Part shown: positions 23,826 through 35,192 of the stretch, in pieces
Numbering within the stretch: the first letter of the stretch is position 1
Layout: every line of letters starts with the position of its first letter
NCBI GenBank assembly: GCA_003427395.1
Contig: BFEA01000002.1
Coordinates: 2,304,652-2,362,543, forward strand
Source of the DNA: Chara braunii
Taxonomy: Eukaryota > Streptophyta > Charophyceae > Charales > Characeae
Length of the DNA stretch: 57,892 nucleotides
Direction: 5' to 3'
The notes under the pieces: model-generated
Databases searched by the model: none
Seen by the model: the letters and a program-made list of their open reading frames with translations, nothing else
What the model was told of the DNA's origin: nothing
Program-made: the position numbers and the translations under genes

Positions 23826-24086
23826 CCTTAAGTTTTTTTTTTTTTTCTTTTTTTTTTCTTCTAACTTCGTATACAGGAAACCTACTTAAACCACCAGTAC
23901 TTGGCCCATACATAGGCCGCGAGCCTTCCCCGTTAATGCGCCGCAGTTTTCGGGGTTCGGGGAAGGCCCGGTAGTGCAACGGAGGAGGACATACGTGGGC
24001 CCACAGAAACGGGGCAAATGGACTGTAAGATGTCCTGGTGCTGTATCTCGGGGAAGCAGTATCTCGGCAATGCAGTATCTCGGTTA

Positions 24087-25147
24087 TGCAAGGAATATGA
24101 GTGTGAGCGATATACATAAAACCAAATTGCGAAATCACAGAGCTGTCCAAGTAGTCATGCCCCAAGCAGAGAATACAAATGCACGGAGAAAACCATCCAT
24201 ATAGAGCAATACAATGAAGTAATGAGCCAATGTTCAAGCCCGTAGGCCACACCAACACAGTATCCGAAGTCGCTCTGCTTTGTCTGGCGCTCAGCGCCCA
24301 GCCTACTCTACCCGACTATCCTACCTACAGCTGGTTCATGCAACAGGATCACTTCGACTCACGAAGACCAATACAGATGACTGCCAACACCATCGTCGAC
24401 CTCTCTTCATGTACCAGGTACGTATCTCGTCACTCTCAATCAGACCTTGATTACCCCACACTCGCCTCCTTCCCTGAAGACCACTCAATTGCCCGCATAC
24501 CCTCTCGCGCCCAGCAGCCCGACTATGGCCGCCTGTGCCCTGCTGCCCTGCCGCACCCCACTTCACTTCTACGCGCCCCGTCAGCGCCTTTGGCAGCAGC
24601 GCAGCATCAAACGAGAGCGCAGCAGCACTTCCGCATTGCCAGCACTGGCCAGAATGCCTGGCCTGGGCTGCCTCACTCCTTTTGTGGAAGTGGCAGCCTC
24701 CTGGATGCTGCATGTGTCCTGGCTGGAAGCTTCCAGTAGCTTCCGGTTGGGTCCCAGACCCTGAGCTCAGGCCCGAGACTACAGTTGAGGGCCTGGGCCC
24801 TTTACGGTTAGGCACGGCCTGAGTCTCTGGACTTGGGCTGTTTGCTGCATCTGTGCAGGGCTCCCAGGCAGGTGCGTCGACACTACTGCTTTTTTGTGTA
24901 TGTGTGCCCAGGCGCAACTGTCAAGGCCTGGGCCAACTGTATGACGCAGAAATGTGAGGCTCACGCTTCTACCCAACCAACTGGCGTGCTGCGAGAGCCT
25001 GAATACCCACATATGGAAATGTTGAATTTTGCCTCTGACGAATATTCAGGCCCGCCTTCACTTAGGGTGGGCACTTTGGCTTGCTGGGGGCCTTAGCCCA
25101 GAACAATGTGATGTCTGATAGGGCCCCTTGAGGACTTGTTCCTCACA
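24087..25147 (-). repeat. G1(-) 3' LTR
   Basis: 1061 bp. On the minus strand it starts TGTGAGGAAC after the purine tract and ends CCTTGCA, giving TG...CA borders. It matches 33187-35192 over its whole length apart from a deletion near the start of that copy and the hAT insertion. Confidence 0.9.
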
Positions 25148-25160
25148 TTCCATCCCCCTT
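25148..25160 (-). other. G1(-) polypurine tract
   Basis: AAGGGGGATGGAA on the minus strand directly before the 3' LTR, the expected plus-strand DNA primer. Confidence 0.75.
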
Positions 25161-25185
25161 AGCTTCGAAAGTCCGCTGAGATGCT

Positions 25186-26787
25186 TCATGCTGGTGCCTT
25201 CCCCTTCAGTTTCTTCTCATAATCTACTGCGATCTGAGGAGCTGTCTTGACAAGTTCCTCCCTTGAAATCCATTGATCTTCCTTCGGATCAGTATGGTGC
25301 CTGAAATGTACTCTGTACTCCCTCGCAGGTTTGGGAGGTCTTCCCCTGCCAGGTGGCTTGGGAACAGGCGTGTCTCAGTGATCCAAGATGTCGTCGACTT
25401 CCACTTGGCCATCCATGGTTGGGGGCAGCATAGATCTCTGTGATGGGATATGTGCTGTCTCAGCAAAGGGTGCAAGCTTGGAGGCGTGAAAGACAGGGTA
25501 ACTGCGTAAGTGACCAGGGATACGAATGACGTACGAGGGACCATCCAAATCATTTCCCACTATGTCTAAGACTTCCCAGGGACCGAAATACTGAGGCATT
25601 GGTTTCCTAGAGATGCCAAACTCCTGTCCCAACTCACTAGCCTTGACCCAGACACGTTCCCCTACCTGAAATGTGGACTGTCGGCGACGTTTGTTCTCAG
25701 AAGCAATCATAGCTTCCTGAGATTTCCGGATATGTTCGACAGTCTGCTGCAACAATTTCTCATACTGGACACCAAATTCAATGGTTCCAGGAGTTGCAGC
25801 AGGTCGGTTTTCAGGCAGGAGGAAGTCTAGAGCAGATCTAGGCTTCCATCCCAGATGCAGTTGATTAGGACCGACGCCGATGGTGCTGTGTACAACGTTA
25901 TTGTACAGGCTGGCGATGAGAGGTAGTTTCTCATCCCAGTCATCCTGCCTGGGCTTGATGTAATGCCTCAGCAGATGATGCACCACTCGATGCATCTGTT
26001 CAGGCTGCCCATTTGCTTCGGGATCATTCCCAGAAGTCATCTGAAGCTGGCTGCCCATCTGTTTAGCGGCCTTCTTCCACATCTCGCTTGTGAAACGTAC
26101 ATCTCTATCACCGATGATCGTCTTTGGAAGTCCAAAGCCACGCACCCAGTTGTCCATGAACAACTTGATGACGTGCTCAGTCCTGGCAGTCTCTGGCATG
26201 GCGATTAGTCTAGCGTACTTAGTGAACCTATCCACTATGACGAAGATGTGCCTCTTGCCATTCTTGCTGGTCACGAGAGTATCCATGAAGTCCATGGAAA
26301 TACTTTGTCCTGGGCCAGCAGGAATGGGTAGAGGTTTGAGTAACCGAAGCGGAGCTTGAGTCCGCGGCTTATCCCGCTGACAGACCTGACGAGTCTCTAC
26401 GTACTTCTTTACATCGTCTAGCATGTTAGGCCACCAGAATCGTTGTACTAAATTAGCACTAGTCTTCTTATAGCTGAAATGTCCCATTGCGTCGTGGCAT
26501 TCTCCTAAAAACAAACTACGCAAATCTTCCATAGATGGAACAACTAATCTCTTAAACCCTGCCTTCTCAAGAAAGAGCAACCCATCCACCATCACAAACT
26601 CATCAGTGGTGGCCTTGTCTTTAGCTTGAAGTTTGTTGATGATGTCCATCGTGATGGGATCTTCCTTGTAGGCTTTCCCCAAAGATCGAGTCATGTCGTG
26701 AGATAAGCCAAACCCATAAATCAGCGCCCCTAGGTAATCTGCCCTCCTAGACAACGCGTCCGCAACCTTGTTGTATTCTCCCTTCAC
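25186..26787 (-). pseudogene. G1(-) integrase with chromodomain-like C-terminus
   Basis: One of the longest intact frames in the window (470 codons to a stop at 25375), continuing in frame past that stop for about 60 codons. The zinc-binding domain begins ECHDAMGH, but the CxxC half reads RQVC, so the first Cys is lost. The catalytic core shows SMDFMDTL, GDRDVRF and EANGQPE, so the D-D-E residues are present. GERVWVKASE and YFGPWEVL mark the GPY/F region. The end has VEVDDILDH, a stop, then YRVHFRHHTDPKEDQWISREEL, which fits a chromodomain that would direct insertion to heterochromatin. It is the least damaged pol segment of the minus-strand copy but is still unlikely to act, because of the Cys loss and the stop. 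Confidence 0.88.
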
Positions 26788-28042
26788 ATAGTCTAGTTAG
26801 AAGTTATACTGCTCTATGACTTCAATCCAGCGTTTGAGTGCATCGGAGAGAACTGGTTGGGTCTTGATCCACTTGAGGGTCTGATGGTCAGTTCTTAAGT
26901 AGACCTTCCTAACAAATAGTGCCTCCAGTGGACAAGTGCCTTGTAGAGAGCGTAGAGTTCCCTCTCGTAGGTGGACTTTGCTAACTTCTTTGATGGTATC
27001 TTTTTGCTCATGTACTCTACTGGTCTCAACTTTTTCCCTTCTTGCTGAGCCAGCACTGCACCAATTCCATATTGGCTTGCGTTAGTTGTTACAACAAATG
27101 GCCTTTGTGGGTCGGGTACCATGAGAACCTCATGGTGCGTGAGAGCGTGCTTCAAATGCTTGAAAGCTGCCTCATACTCGTCGGTCCAGTCCCATGGTGT
27201 GTCAAGTCGAGTTAGATCAGTCAAGGGAGATGTGATCGTACTATAATTTTTTACAATGTTGCGGTAATAACCACACATCCGCAAGAATGCTCTGACCTCA
27301 GTCACAGACTGGGGTTGTGGCCAGTCACGTATGCTAGCCACGTTAGCATCTTCGGGCCTAATACCATCCACGGATACTTCATGACCCAAATACAAGATTC
27401 GAGTGCGACCGAACTCACATTTCTCTGAGTTTATCTTATATGTTGTCGAAGGAGCATGTTGAGCATGCTCCTCGATAGTTCTATTAAAGATAAGTATATC
27501 GTCGAGGTACACGACGCCGAACTTATCCAAGTAGTCATGGAAGATCCTCTTCATGGCATGTTGAAATGTACCCGGCACATTGCAAAGGCCAAAGGGCATC
27601 ACCACAAACTCGTACAGACCATACCTGGTCTGAAATGCGGTTTTGTGCTGGTCCTCCGGTCTTATCGCAATCTGATGGTAGCCGAAGTACTTACACCCCT
27701 GCACCCTATCCAATAGGTCGTCGATGTGTGGTAGAGGCTCTGAGTTCTTAATGATGATGGCATTGAGGCCTCTATAATCAATGCACATCCTTAGTGTTCC
27801 CCCTTTCTTTGGAACAAATAAAATTGGTGAGCCAAAGGGGGAAGTGCTAGGCCAAATCCAACCCTTCTCTGTGAGCTCTTTCAATTGTCGCCGAAGCTCG
27901 TCCAACTCGGCCGGAGCCATCCTATAGATTCTTCCCTTAGGTATCTTGCTACCTGGGATGATCTCTATGGCGTGAACAACCTCCCTATCTACGGCTCCTG
28001 TCGGCTCCTCAAACAGATCAGGGTGCTTGACGACGATGGTCT
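26760..28042 (-). pseudogene. G1(-) reverse transcriptase and RNase H
   Basis: RT begins GRIYRMAPAELDEL (about 27930) and keeps WIWPSTSPFGSPILFVPKK, MCIDYRGLN, PFGLCNVPGTF and VVYLDDILIF. Eight residues (SKIDLKSG in relatives) are missing at KYFGYHQ, which removes the first catalytic Asp of the palm. A second in-frame loss follows EEHAQHA. RNase H reads VVTTNASQYGIG where relatives have TTDAS, an Asp-to-Asn change at a metal-binding residue. Frame is lost at about 26895, but the rest of RNase H (RTDHQTLKW, EYNKVADALSRR) can be read in another frame. So both enzymatic activities appear dead by clean small lesions. Confidence 0.9.
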
Positions 28043-28852
28043 CTATCTCTGGGGTGTTTTAACGGCCTCCCCTTTTGCAGAGACATAGACTAAGTACATT
28101 CCTTCCTCTTGGTTCTGTTTATAATAATTATAGAAAGCAGATGCGCATAAGCACCCATAGGAGTCTATTAACCTACTGGCTTTATACTTAGCCAGTCTAA
28201 CGGTGCTCCCGTTAGGCAACTCGTGCTTCAACACCTTCTTGTCCCAGTCAAACTGGGGCTTGGCAACCTCAAGGTAGTACATGCCCAACAACATTTCAAA
28301 GGGCAAATCGTCGCTCACCAGGAATGGTATCTTGTGGGTTATCTCTGCTCCTGGGTAAGAGAAAGTGCAGACTACATCTTTAACGTAGTCCTCCACCAAC
28401 ATGCGCTCTTTGTTGGCTAAAGTAGATGCTACCGGTCTACTAAGGCGTTGCACCTAGTCCTTGAGGCGTAGTCTGTCAACACAGTCACGACTTACGAAGT
28501 TTCGCGTGGAGCCAATGTCTACGAAGGCGCCGCACTTGCGACCACACACACCAACTTCCACAACGAAGTGCTCCCCTCTAGGACCTCTACTCAGTGCCAC
28601 CCAGGACTCACGAGGGTCCCTTGCCGACCACTCACCTTGAACGTCCTCTAAGGCTTCAGACACATCCAACGTACAGAGTATAGTTGGGTCTGGATGCGTC
28701 TGCGGGGTGACTAAGGAGTCAATAGCTTCGACCAACTCTTGGAACGGGGAGGGTACATCACCCGCTTCAACGAGAGTAGAAGCAGCTACATCTTCTACCG
28801 GCCTTAAGTGTTTCTCGAGATGGAGCTCGTAGAGGCCCCAGACTGAGAACAA
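28043..28852 (-). pseudogene. G1(-) retropepsin-type protease region
   Basis: An aspartic protease like those that cut retroelement Gag-Pol. The active-site word is AFVDIGSTRN, matching D-x-G-S/T, at about 28530. A stop after RLRLKD (28454) is followed in frame by PFLVSDDLPFEMLLGM, the C-terminal hydrophobic and glycine part of the fold. A one-base shift near 28045 separates it from RT. Because the domain is otherwise conserved, loss of function rests on the stop and the shift. Confidence 0.8.
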
Positions 28853-30057
28853 GGAAACCCAGCCTTAGGAGGGATCTTCTGCGAGACGTTCGGGTTCTTA
28901 AATTTAAACTGCGTATGTCTGTATTCACCACAGTTTATGCAAGCACCTCGCAACCAACGGTCCTGCCACACTTCTTGATCCAGGCCTGCCCTAACCCAAG
29001 CTGCTATTTTGTTTGGGTTGGCGGCTCCTCACCGTCTAACTCTGCTCCCTCCACAAGTTCAGAAACATCATCGATTTCAGTTTGATTCCCTTTGGAATCA
29101 ACCATCATCAATCGACTACCCTTCTTCTTTCATTCCTGTGGAGTCTTTTTCTTTCTCCCGTCCGTAGAAGGGGTTTGAGCACTACCCAACGTAGCCTCTA
29201 AGTCTAGGGCCTTCTTGCTGAATGTCTCAAAGGTGTGATACTCTCTATGAGCCTCACTAGCCAATAAGTTCTTCATGTATGTGGGAAGACATCTCAAGAA
29301 CGTGGTCTACAAAACCTGTGGATTGTACTCCACTCCTGGGACAACGATCAGGCGCTCTACGGTTGTGGTAAGCTCTCGCACTGACTTGTACTTCCTAACA
29401 TCAAGCTTTAGTAATCCATCAGTGTCAATCTGTGCCTGCTGAGGATTGTGCCACCGTGCTTCCACTAAGTCCATAGAGCTCTTTAAAGTGTGGGTCTGCG
29501 CCCAATCACCCATGTTCCTGCCGAACGCCTTTGAAGTTACCAATCCATTTAGCCAGCGAGCTGTTGAACCCTCTAACTAGGATGCAACAATAATCACTTC
29601 CTCCTCTACCAATGTCCTCTTTGCCCTCACCCACACTGACACCGTTCTCAACCACGTGTCAAGAACCTCGTCCTTCTTCTCTCCTGAGAAGGTTGGAGGT
29701 GGTTTCAGGGGGGTCTTGGGATACCAAGGAAATTATTGTCCCGCTGGTGAGACAGGTGGCGACTATGGTGTAGCACCAGTCGCTGGACCGGAAGATGAAG
29801 AAGCAACAGTCTGAGATAGGGCTGCTGCTGATGTACCACTTGGTGGTGGTCCGGAATGAGCGGCATAGGGGCCTGTCGCCGCTGAGAATGGCAATGATGG
29901 CAGGACTGCTGGCCTGATTCCTGGCTTGTGCATGGCGTTCAGAATCTGGTCCAAGGTGTCCAGGATTGTATCCAGTTTACTGTCCATGTATGCGTGCATG
30001 GACAGGATGCTCGCCTTAAGGATCTTTTCATTATCGCTAAGGGTTGAGTCATCTAAC

Positions 30058-31283
30058 CATGGCTACAATCTGGACTTCCGGACCGCCGTCCAGACGGTCT
30101 GGATTCAGTCCCGACTCCAGCTGTCTGGTCTGGAAGGTCCGAATCGGCCAAAATTCGAGGGGAAAAAAAAACAAAAAAAACGGTCCAGGACCCTTCCCCA
30201 TTGAGGAGCCAAGCCCCCAAAATTGTTTTGGCGGTTTTTCAGGCCCGTTTATGCTTTCTTGGGGGGTCCGGACATGCTCTCTCTCTATAATAATTTATTA
30301 GACACCCCCAATTTTTAAATTATTAATAATTCATTACCTTTTATTAGTTTTAAAAGTCTTTTTCATGGCTACGCCGGACCCGGACCCGGACATTTTCGGA
30401 CATGGAACCGGACCCGTGTCTGGTAGTTTCCGGACGTCCGAAATTCGGGACATTTACTGACCTCCGGACATGAGGGGATCCGGACGGTCCGGATGTCTGG
30501 ACAGGTCCGGAAAATGTCCGGACCATTAAGAAAAAAAAAAAAAAATCTGAAAAAAAAGTATGTTATGCAGAATAACAATGCAACCCACTTTTGCCTCGGA
30601 GTCATGTCAGAATTCCTAACCAAACTTGAGTTAAAAGTCAAAAACTATAAAAATCTTAAAAAAAGACTTAAAAAAGTTAAAAAAACTAATAAAAGGTAAT
30701 GAATTATTCATAATAAAAAACTTGGGGTTGTCTAATAAATTATTATAGACAGAGAGCATGTCCGGACCCCCCAGAAAAGCATAAACGGGCCTGAAAAACC
30801 CTCAAAACAATTTTGGGGGCTTGGCTCCTCAATGGGGAAGGGTCCTGAACCGTTTTTTTTTTTTTTTTTTTCCTCGAAATTTGGCAGATCCGGACCGTCT
30901 GGACCGGACGTCCGGATTCCGGACCAAATCCGGACCGTCTGGACGGCGGTCCGGACGTCCGGATCGTAGCCATGGTCTTTTTTAAAGCTTTTTTATAGTT
31001 TTTGACTTGTAACTCAAGTTTGGTTAGGAATTTTGACATGACTCTGAGGCAAAAGTGGTTTGCATTGTTATTCTGCATAGCATATTTTTTTTTCAGATTT
31101 TTTTATTTTTATTTATTTTTAATGGTCCGGACATTTCTGGACCTGTCCAGACATCCGGACCGTCCGGATCCCCCCATGTCCGGAGGTTTGGAAATGTTCG
31201 GAATTTCGGACGTCCGGAAACTACCGGACACGGGTTCGGTTCCATGTCCGGAAATGTCCGGGTCCGCATCCGGCGTAGCCATG
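30058..31283. mobile_element. hAT-like element X, outer copy
   Basis: Ends CATGGCTAC and GTAGCCATG, flanked by perfect 8-bp duplications CATCTAAC (30050-30057 and 31284-31291), the hAT target size. Without the inner insertion it is about 607 bp. It sits in the Gag region of G1(-): the Gag sequence reads straight across once the element and one duplication are removed. Both ends are dense in GGTCCGGA-type words. Non-coding. Confidence 0.85.
30364..30974. mobile_element. hAT-like element X, inner copy in opposite orientation
   Basis: 611 bp from CATGGCTACGCC to TCGTAGCCATG, flanked by perfect 8-bp duplications GTCTTTTT (30356-30363 and 30975-30982). Its left half matches the reverse complement of 30983-31283 and its right half that of 30058-30363, so it is the same element as its host copy, inverted. 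Non-coding. Confidence 0.88.
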
Positions 31284-31682
31284 CATCTAACCCTTTTAGT
31301 GCAGCCTTGTCTGCCTCCCTACCCTCTAGTCTCACACTCCTATCTGTTATCTCTTTCTCTCTTTTAGTAGCCTGCCCGAATTCCTCCTCTAGCCTTAAGC
31401 GAACCCTCTCTACTTGCTGCTCCCAAGTGCGTGGTTGTGGCTAGTTGAACTGCGAACCCGCCATCTGACTAGTACCAACTCCTGACGTACTGGAGATGGA
31501 CTGCGAACTGGACACGTTGGGTGGCATACCCAGACTCTGACCAGTTGAGTTTGCAGCAGAAGTGGCTGAAGAGGTAGCCATTGCTACCGCACTAGCTGTC
31601 GCTGCTGCTAACGCGCGTTCAGCCGCTGCTGCTGCCTGTTTCCCAGTCTCTAGATTGCGGGCCCTTGTCTCGACCCTAAGCC

Positions 31683-31882
31683 TTCTCTCGTCTCCTGGTA
31701 GTAGAACCTGGAACACAACGGGTATCCTCCCGGTATCCTGTTGTGTCTGCCTCCTATCGTCAGATCTATCCTCCCCACGCTCTTCTCTCGTCTCCTGGTA
31801 GTAGAACCTGGAACACAACGTGTATCCTCCCGGTATCCTGTTGTGTCTGCCTCCTATCGTCAGATCTATCCTCCCCACGCTC
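31683..31882. repeat. 100 bp tandem duplication in Gag
   Basis: Units 31683-31782 and 31783-31882 are identical apart from about one base (GGGTATCC versus GTGTATCC). Because 100 is not a multiple of three, it shifts the Gag frame. Confidence 0.93.
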
Positions 31883-31919
31883 TGATCCGCTCATGGCCTA
31901 GGCAGACGCTGTCTGCACT

Positions 31920-33170
31920 AATGTCCTCTTTGGGACCTACCGCAGCATGCGTCTGACCGGTTCTAAAAATAAATAAAATAATTGGTGTCCGGCGAGTTAC
32001 CTAGACTACTAGTCAAGCGGCATCAACAGCACCTACACAAACTGTACACATGTAGTCTACCTCTATCTTTGATTAGTTCTGCACAAAAGCTTTAAGAAGA
32101 ACTGACTATGGTAGATTACAGTCCTACTCTAAGTTGTCTGTTAGGTGTTAGCAGTCTGTCAACCAACTAATCAAGATAAAAAATAAACTACAGTGAGCAG
32201 ATGTATGCACAATGGATAATTTAGTGATGTACAGTTGAGTTCTCAATTGGAATCCCCTTCCCCTGTATCCAACGTGCCTATGAGCATCATCAAGCTGCGG
32301 TGTCTAAGGTGTGCAACCACGACCCACACCTGTGCCCAAGAAGTATGCTTATGACCAGCCTGCCCTTTATTTACCCTCGCGTGCAACGAGCCTTACGTCT
32401 GACTGATTTGGCTGATCAAGAGGCAATTTAAGGACAACCCCCGAGAGTCCTTAAGAATTTTTTAACGTCGCAATCAGAACGACGATCACAGCCAGTGGAC
32501 AGTTCAGACCGCAACCAGAAATGTTTATAGACGGTCTGGGAGCGTCTACGTAGGACTGGTCAGTCCGCACACCCCTTCTATCAGTGTAGCAAAGAGCCTC
32601 AATGGAAAAAGCAGCATGGCCTGCGTGTACTAATACCCATGGGTTGGCATGGTGACCGTGACCCGTGCTTCGACCAGGGCCCTTCAAAGGCACCACCCTC
32701 TCTTACCAGATGCGCCATCGGGAAGAATGTCGTCTCTCAAGACAGAGCACACACGACTCCTTTCAAAAGAGAGGACACTCAATTTGGACTCACTTCCTCA
32801 CGGTAAGAAGAGATTGCGAGGGTAGATAAGGAATGGGAACAACGTACCTGGAGATAGCTGCCCCCAACCACAAATTGCTCACCAATTGGGCCGACGTGCA
32901 TTTCGATGACCGGTCATTAGCCTCGGTACCACCCACAATGCAATGCAGTGCCACCTCACCCAAAATGCCATGTCAGCATACTCTCATCATCATGCATACA
33001 CCCGATGTCGCCACAGCTCCCACACTGTCACCACAGCTTTCCAGCGGCCGGCCTCTCCACCTAGGCCCCGCTAATCAACCAGCGCCGAAGTATCCTTACT
33101 GCACATGAAGCATCGTCAGCGGACCAAGTCACAATGTCGCTGGTGCCAGGTAAGCGGCGATAACCAACCA
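31920..33170 (-). other. G1(-) untranslated leader
   Basis: Sequence between PBS and Gag on the minus strand. It aligns in patches with the leader of the plus-strand copy (39896-40255 and 47353-48258), for example GGGCCCTGG-CGAAGCAC, CATGCCAACCCA and GTAAGGCTCGTTGCACGCGAGG. No frame. Leaders this long usually carry packaging or dimerisation signals; I cannot point to one. Confidence 0.7.
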
Positions 33171-33182
33171 GCTCCGATACCA
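33171..33182 (-). other. G1(-) primer binding site (tRNA-iMet)
   Basis: TGGTATCGGAGC on the minus strand, four bases inside the 5' LTR. It differs by one base from TGGTATCAGAGC, the standard plant initiator tRNA-Met site, which the plus-strand copy has. Confidence 0.85.
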
Positions 33183-33186
33183 AATC

Positions 33187-35192
33187 GCAAGGAATATGAG
33201 TGTGAGCGATATACATAAAACCAAATTGCGAAATCACACAAATGTTCGTGTCCCAAGCCGAGAGTACAAATGCATCGAGAAAACCATCCATATAGAGCAA
33301 TACAATGAAGTAATGAGTCAATGTTCAAGCCCGTAGGCCACACCAACACAGTATCCAAAGTCGCTCTGCTCTGTCTGGCGCAGAGTTCACAAAACCATTT
33401 TTTTCCCTACCCATTTCCGACCCAGCCCAAGCCTTGATGATTCATATCGAGCTGGACCCACGTAAACACAATTCTTTTTACCCAGACCCAACCCACCCAC
33501 GCTAATATAATTTTTTTTCTACCTGTACCCAGCCCACCCAGGGTGATTTAAAAATGGTCTACCCATGCTCAGCCACACCCAGGCCAATTTTTCGTTCATC
33601 CGCATCCAGCCGCACCCAAACCCAGTGTCCATCCGCCCGTGCCCAGCCGTACCTGTGCCCAAAATTTTCCACCCAAGCTTAGTTTTTATCTTTATTTTAA
33701 ACGTAGGCCTTTGCATGTCGGATACTTTAGCTTCCATCCACAGATCTCCACTTCAAATTTTGGTGGTGGCAATGGGCCAGTGGCTGGGGATACTTACAGT
33801 GATACTTTCATGTTTACATTTGGCCGCAACTACAGCCAGATTTCGATGGATCTGACCGCAATTATGGCCAGAGCTTATAATTGAATGACGTATTCCCTAA
33901 GGTGAAACAACTTGGGCCAGGCCGAATTAATAGTACGGCCTAACCTTAGTACTACCTCGGCCCTAAGATGATCGGCAGACGACCAGAGACAAATTTATAC
34001 TAGGGGCACACCCCAGTAGTACCACCACTTCCCAGTGAAGAAAGAGTGTCAGGCCTGGCTTTAATACTACGTAGGCTTGCCTAATATGTTAGTATGCCTA
34101 CAGGCCTCGGGTCACCCACGCGAAAATCTCTGCCCAGCCGTACCCTGAACTAGGGCAAACCTTTGCCCGACCGTAACCGTCCAGGCAGTGTGTGAACACC
34201 CAGCCCCACCCACCCTACAGTTTCCTGCCCCGGACATATCCCCCCCTCAGATTTCTGGACCCAGCTGTCCCGGTGTGTACTAATCATGCCATACCCACAC
34301 CCGTCCAGAACTGTCGGGTACGGCTGGGTACGGTCGGGTTGGGTCACGGCCACCCAATGTCAACCTCTGGTCTGGCGCTCAACGCCCAGCCTACTCTACC
34401 TGACTATCCTACCTACAGCTGGTTCACACAACAGGATCACTTCGATTCACGAAGACCAATATACATGACTGCCAACATCATCGTCGACCTCTCTTCATGT
34501 ACCAGGTACGTATCTCGTCACCCTCAATCAGACCCTGATTACCCCACACTCGCCTCCTTCCCTGAAGACCACTCAATCGCCCGCATTACCCCCTGGCGCC
34601 CAGCAGCCCGGCTATGGCCGCCTGCGCCCCACTGCCCTGCAGCATCCCACTTCACCTCTATGTGCCCCGTCATCGCCCTTGGCAGCAGCGCAGCATCAAG
34701 CGACAGTGCAGCAGCACTTCCGCATTGCCAGCACTGGCCAGAATGCCTGGCCTGGGCTGCCTCACTCCTTTTGTGGACGTGGCAGCCTCCTGGATGCTGC
34801 GTGTGGCCTGGCTAGCAGCTTCCAGTAGCTTCCGGTTGGGTCCCAGACCCTGCGCCCAGGCCCGAGACTACAGTTGAGGGCCTGGGCCCTTTACAGTTAG
34901 GCACAGCCTGAGTCTCTGGACTTGGGCTGTTTGCTGCATCTGTGCAGGGCTCCCAGGCAGGTGCGTTGGCACTACTGCTTTTTTGTGTATGTGTGCCCAG
35001 GCGCAACTGTCAAGGCCTGGGCCAACTGTATGACGCAGAAATGTGAGGCTCACGCGTCTACCCAACCAACTGGTGTGCTGCGAGAGCCTGAATACCCACA
35101 TATGGAAATGTTGAATTTTGCCTCTGACGAATATTCAGGCCCGCCTTCACTTAGGGCGGGCACTTTGGCGTGCTGGGGGCTTGTTCCTGACA
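33187..35192 (-). repeat. G1(-) 5' LTR, split by hAT element Z
   Basis: Matches the 3' LTR (24087-25147) in two blocks, 33187-33380 and 34378-35192. Near the LTR start about 47 bp are missing relative to the other LTR. The terminal CA has become CG at the PBS side. Confidence 0.88.
33381..34369. mobile_element. hAT-like non-autonomous element Z
   Basis: 989 bp. Ends CAGAGTTCAC and, in reverse complement, CAGAGGTTGA, the CAGAG start typical of hAT termini. Perfect 8-bp duplications GTCTGGCG lie at 33373-33380 and 34370-34377, and the other LTR shows the uninterrupted site. Both ends carry many ACCCA(G/A)CC-type words (left) and GGGTACGG-type words (right). Non-coding, so moved by a transposase made elsewhere. 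Confidence 0.87.

Larger units (their letters stand above)
28860..31894 (-). pseudogene. G1(-) Gag, interrupted by nested hAT elements
   Basis: Structural capsid protein of the element. A likely start is ATG at 31894 (MSGSERGEDR). The N-terminal part is Ala/Ser-rich (31650-31450). The frame is disrupted by a 100 bp tandem duplication (31683-31882) and by the hAT nest at 30058-31283. It resumes at 30040 as DNEKILKASILSMHAYMDSK, a short coiled-coil-like segment. The retrotransposon-gag capsid core follows (29640-29310, with LEGSTARWLNGLV and VERLIVVPGVEYNPQVL). The zinc knuckle near 28900-28945 reads CINCGEYRHTQFKF: the pattern CxxCx4Hx4C has lost its last Cys to Phe. The plus-strand copy keeps that Cys. 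Not translatable as one protein. Confidence 0.88.
24087..35192 (-). mobile_element. Ty3/Gypsy chromovirus G1, minus-strand copy
   Basis: A complete but decayed element. The 5' LTR is at 33187-35192 (split by hAT element Z), the PBS at 33171-33182, then gag, protease, RT, RNase H, integrase and a chromodomain-like end on the minus strand, the PPT at 25148-25160 and the 3' LTR at 24087-25147. Domain order PR-RT-RH-IN is that of Ty3/Gypsy. Flanking 4-mers GTTA and GCTA could be a mutated 4-bp duplication; this is weak. The plus-strand relative is at 38985-53412. Confidence 0.93.

Noticed and set aside
24336-24917. 193-codon minus-strand frame
   Set aside because: Lies wholly inside the G1(-) LTR; the homologous LTR at 34.4-35.2 kb does not keep the frame.
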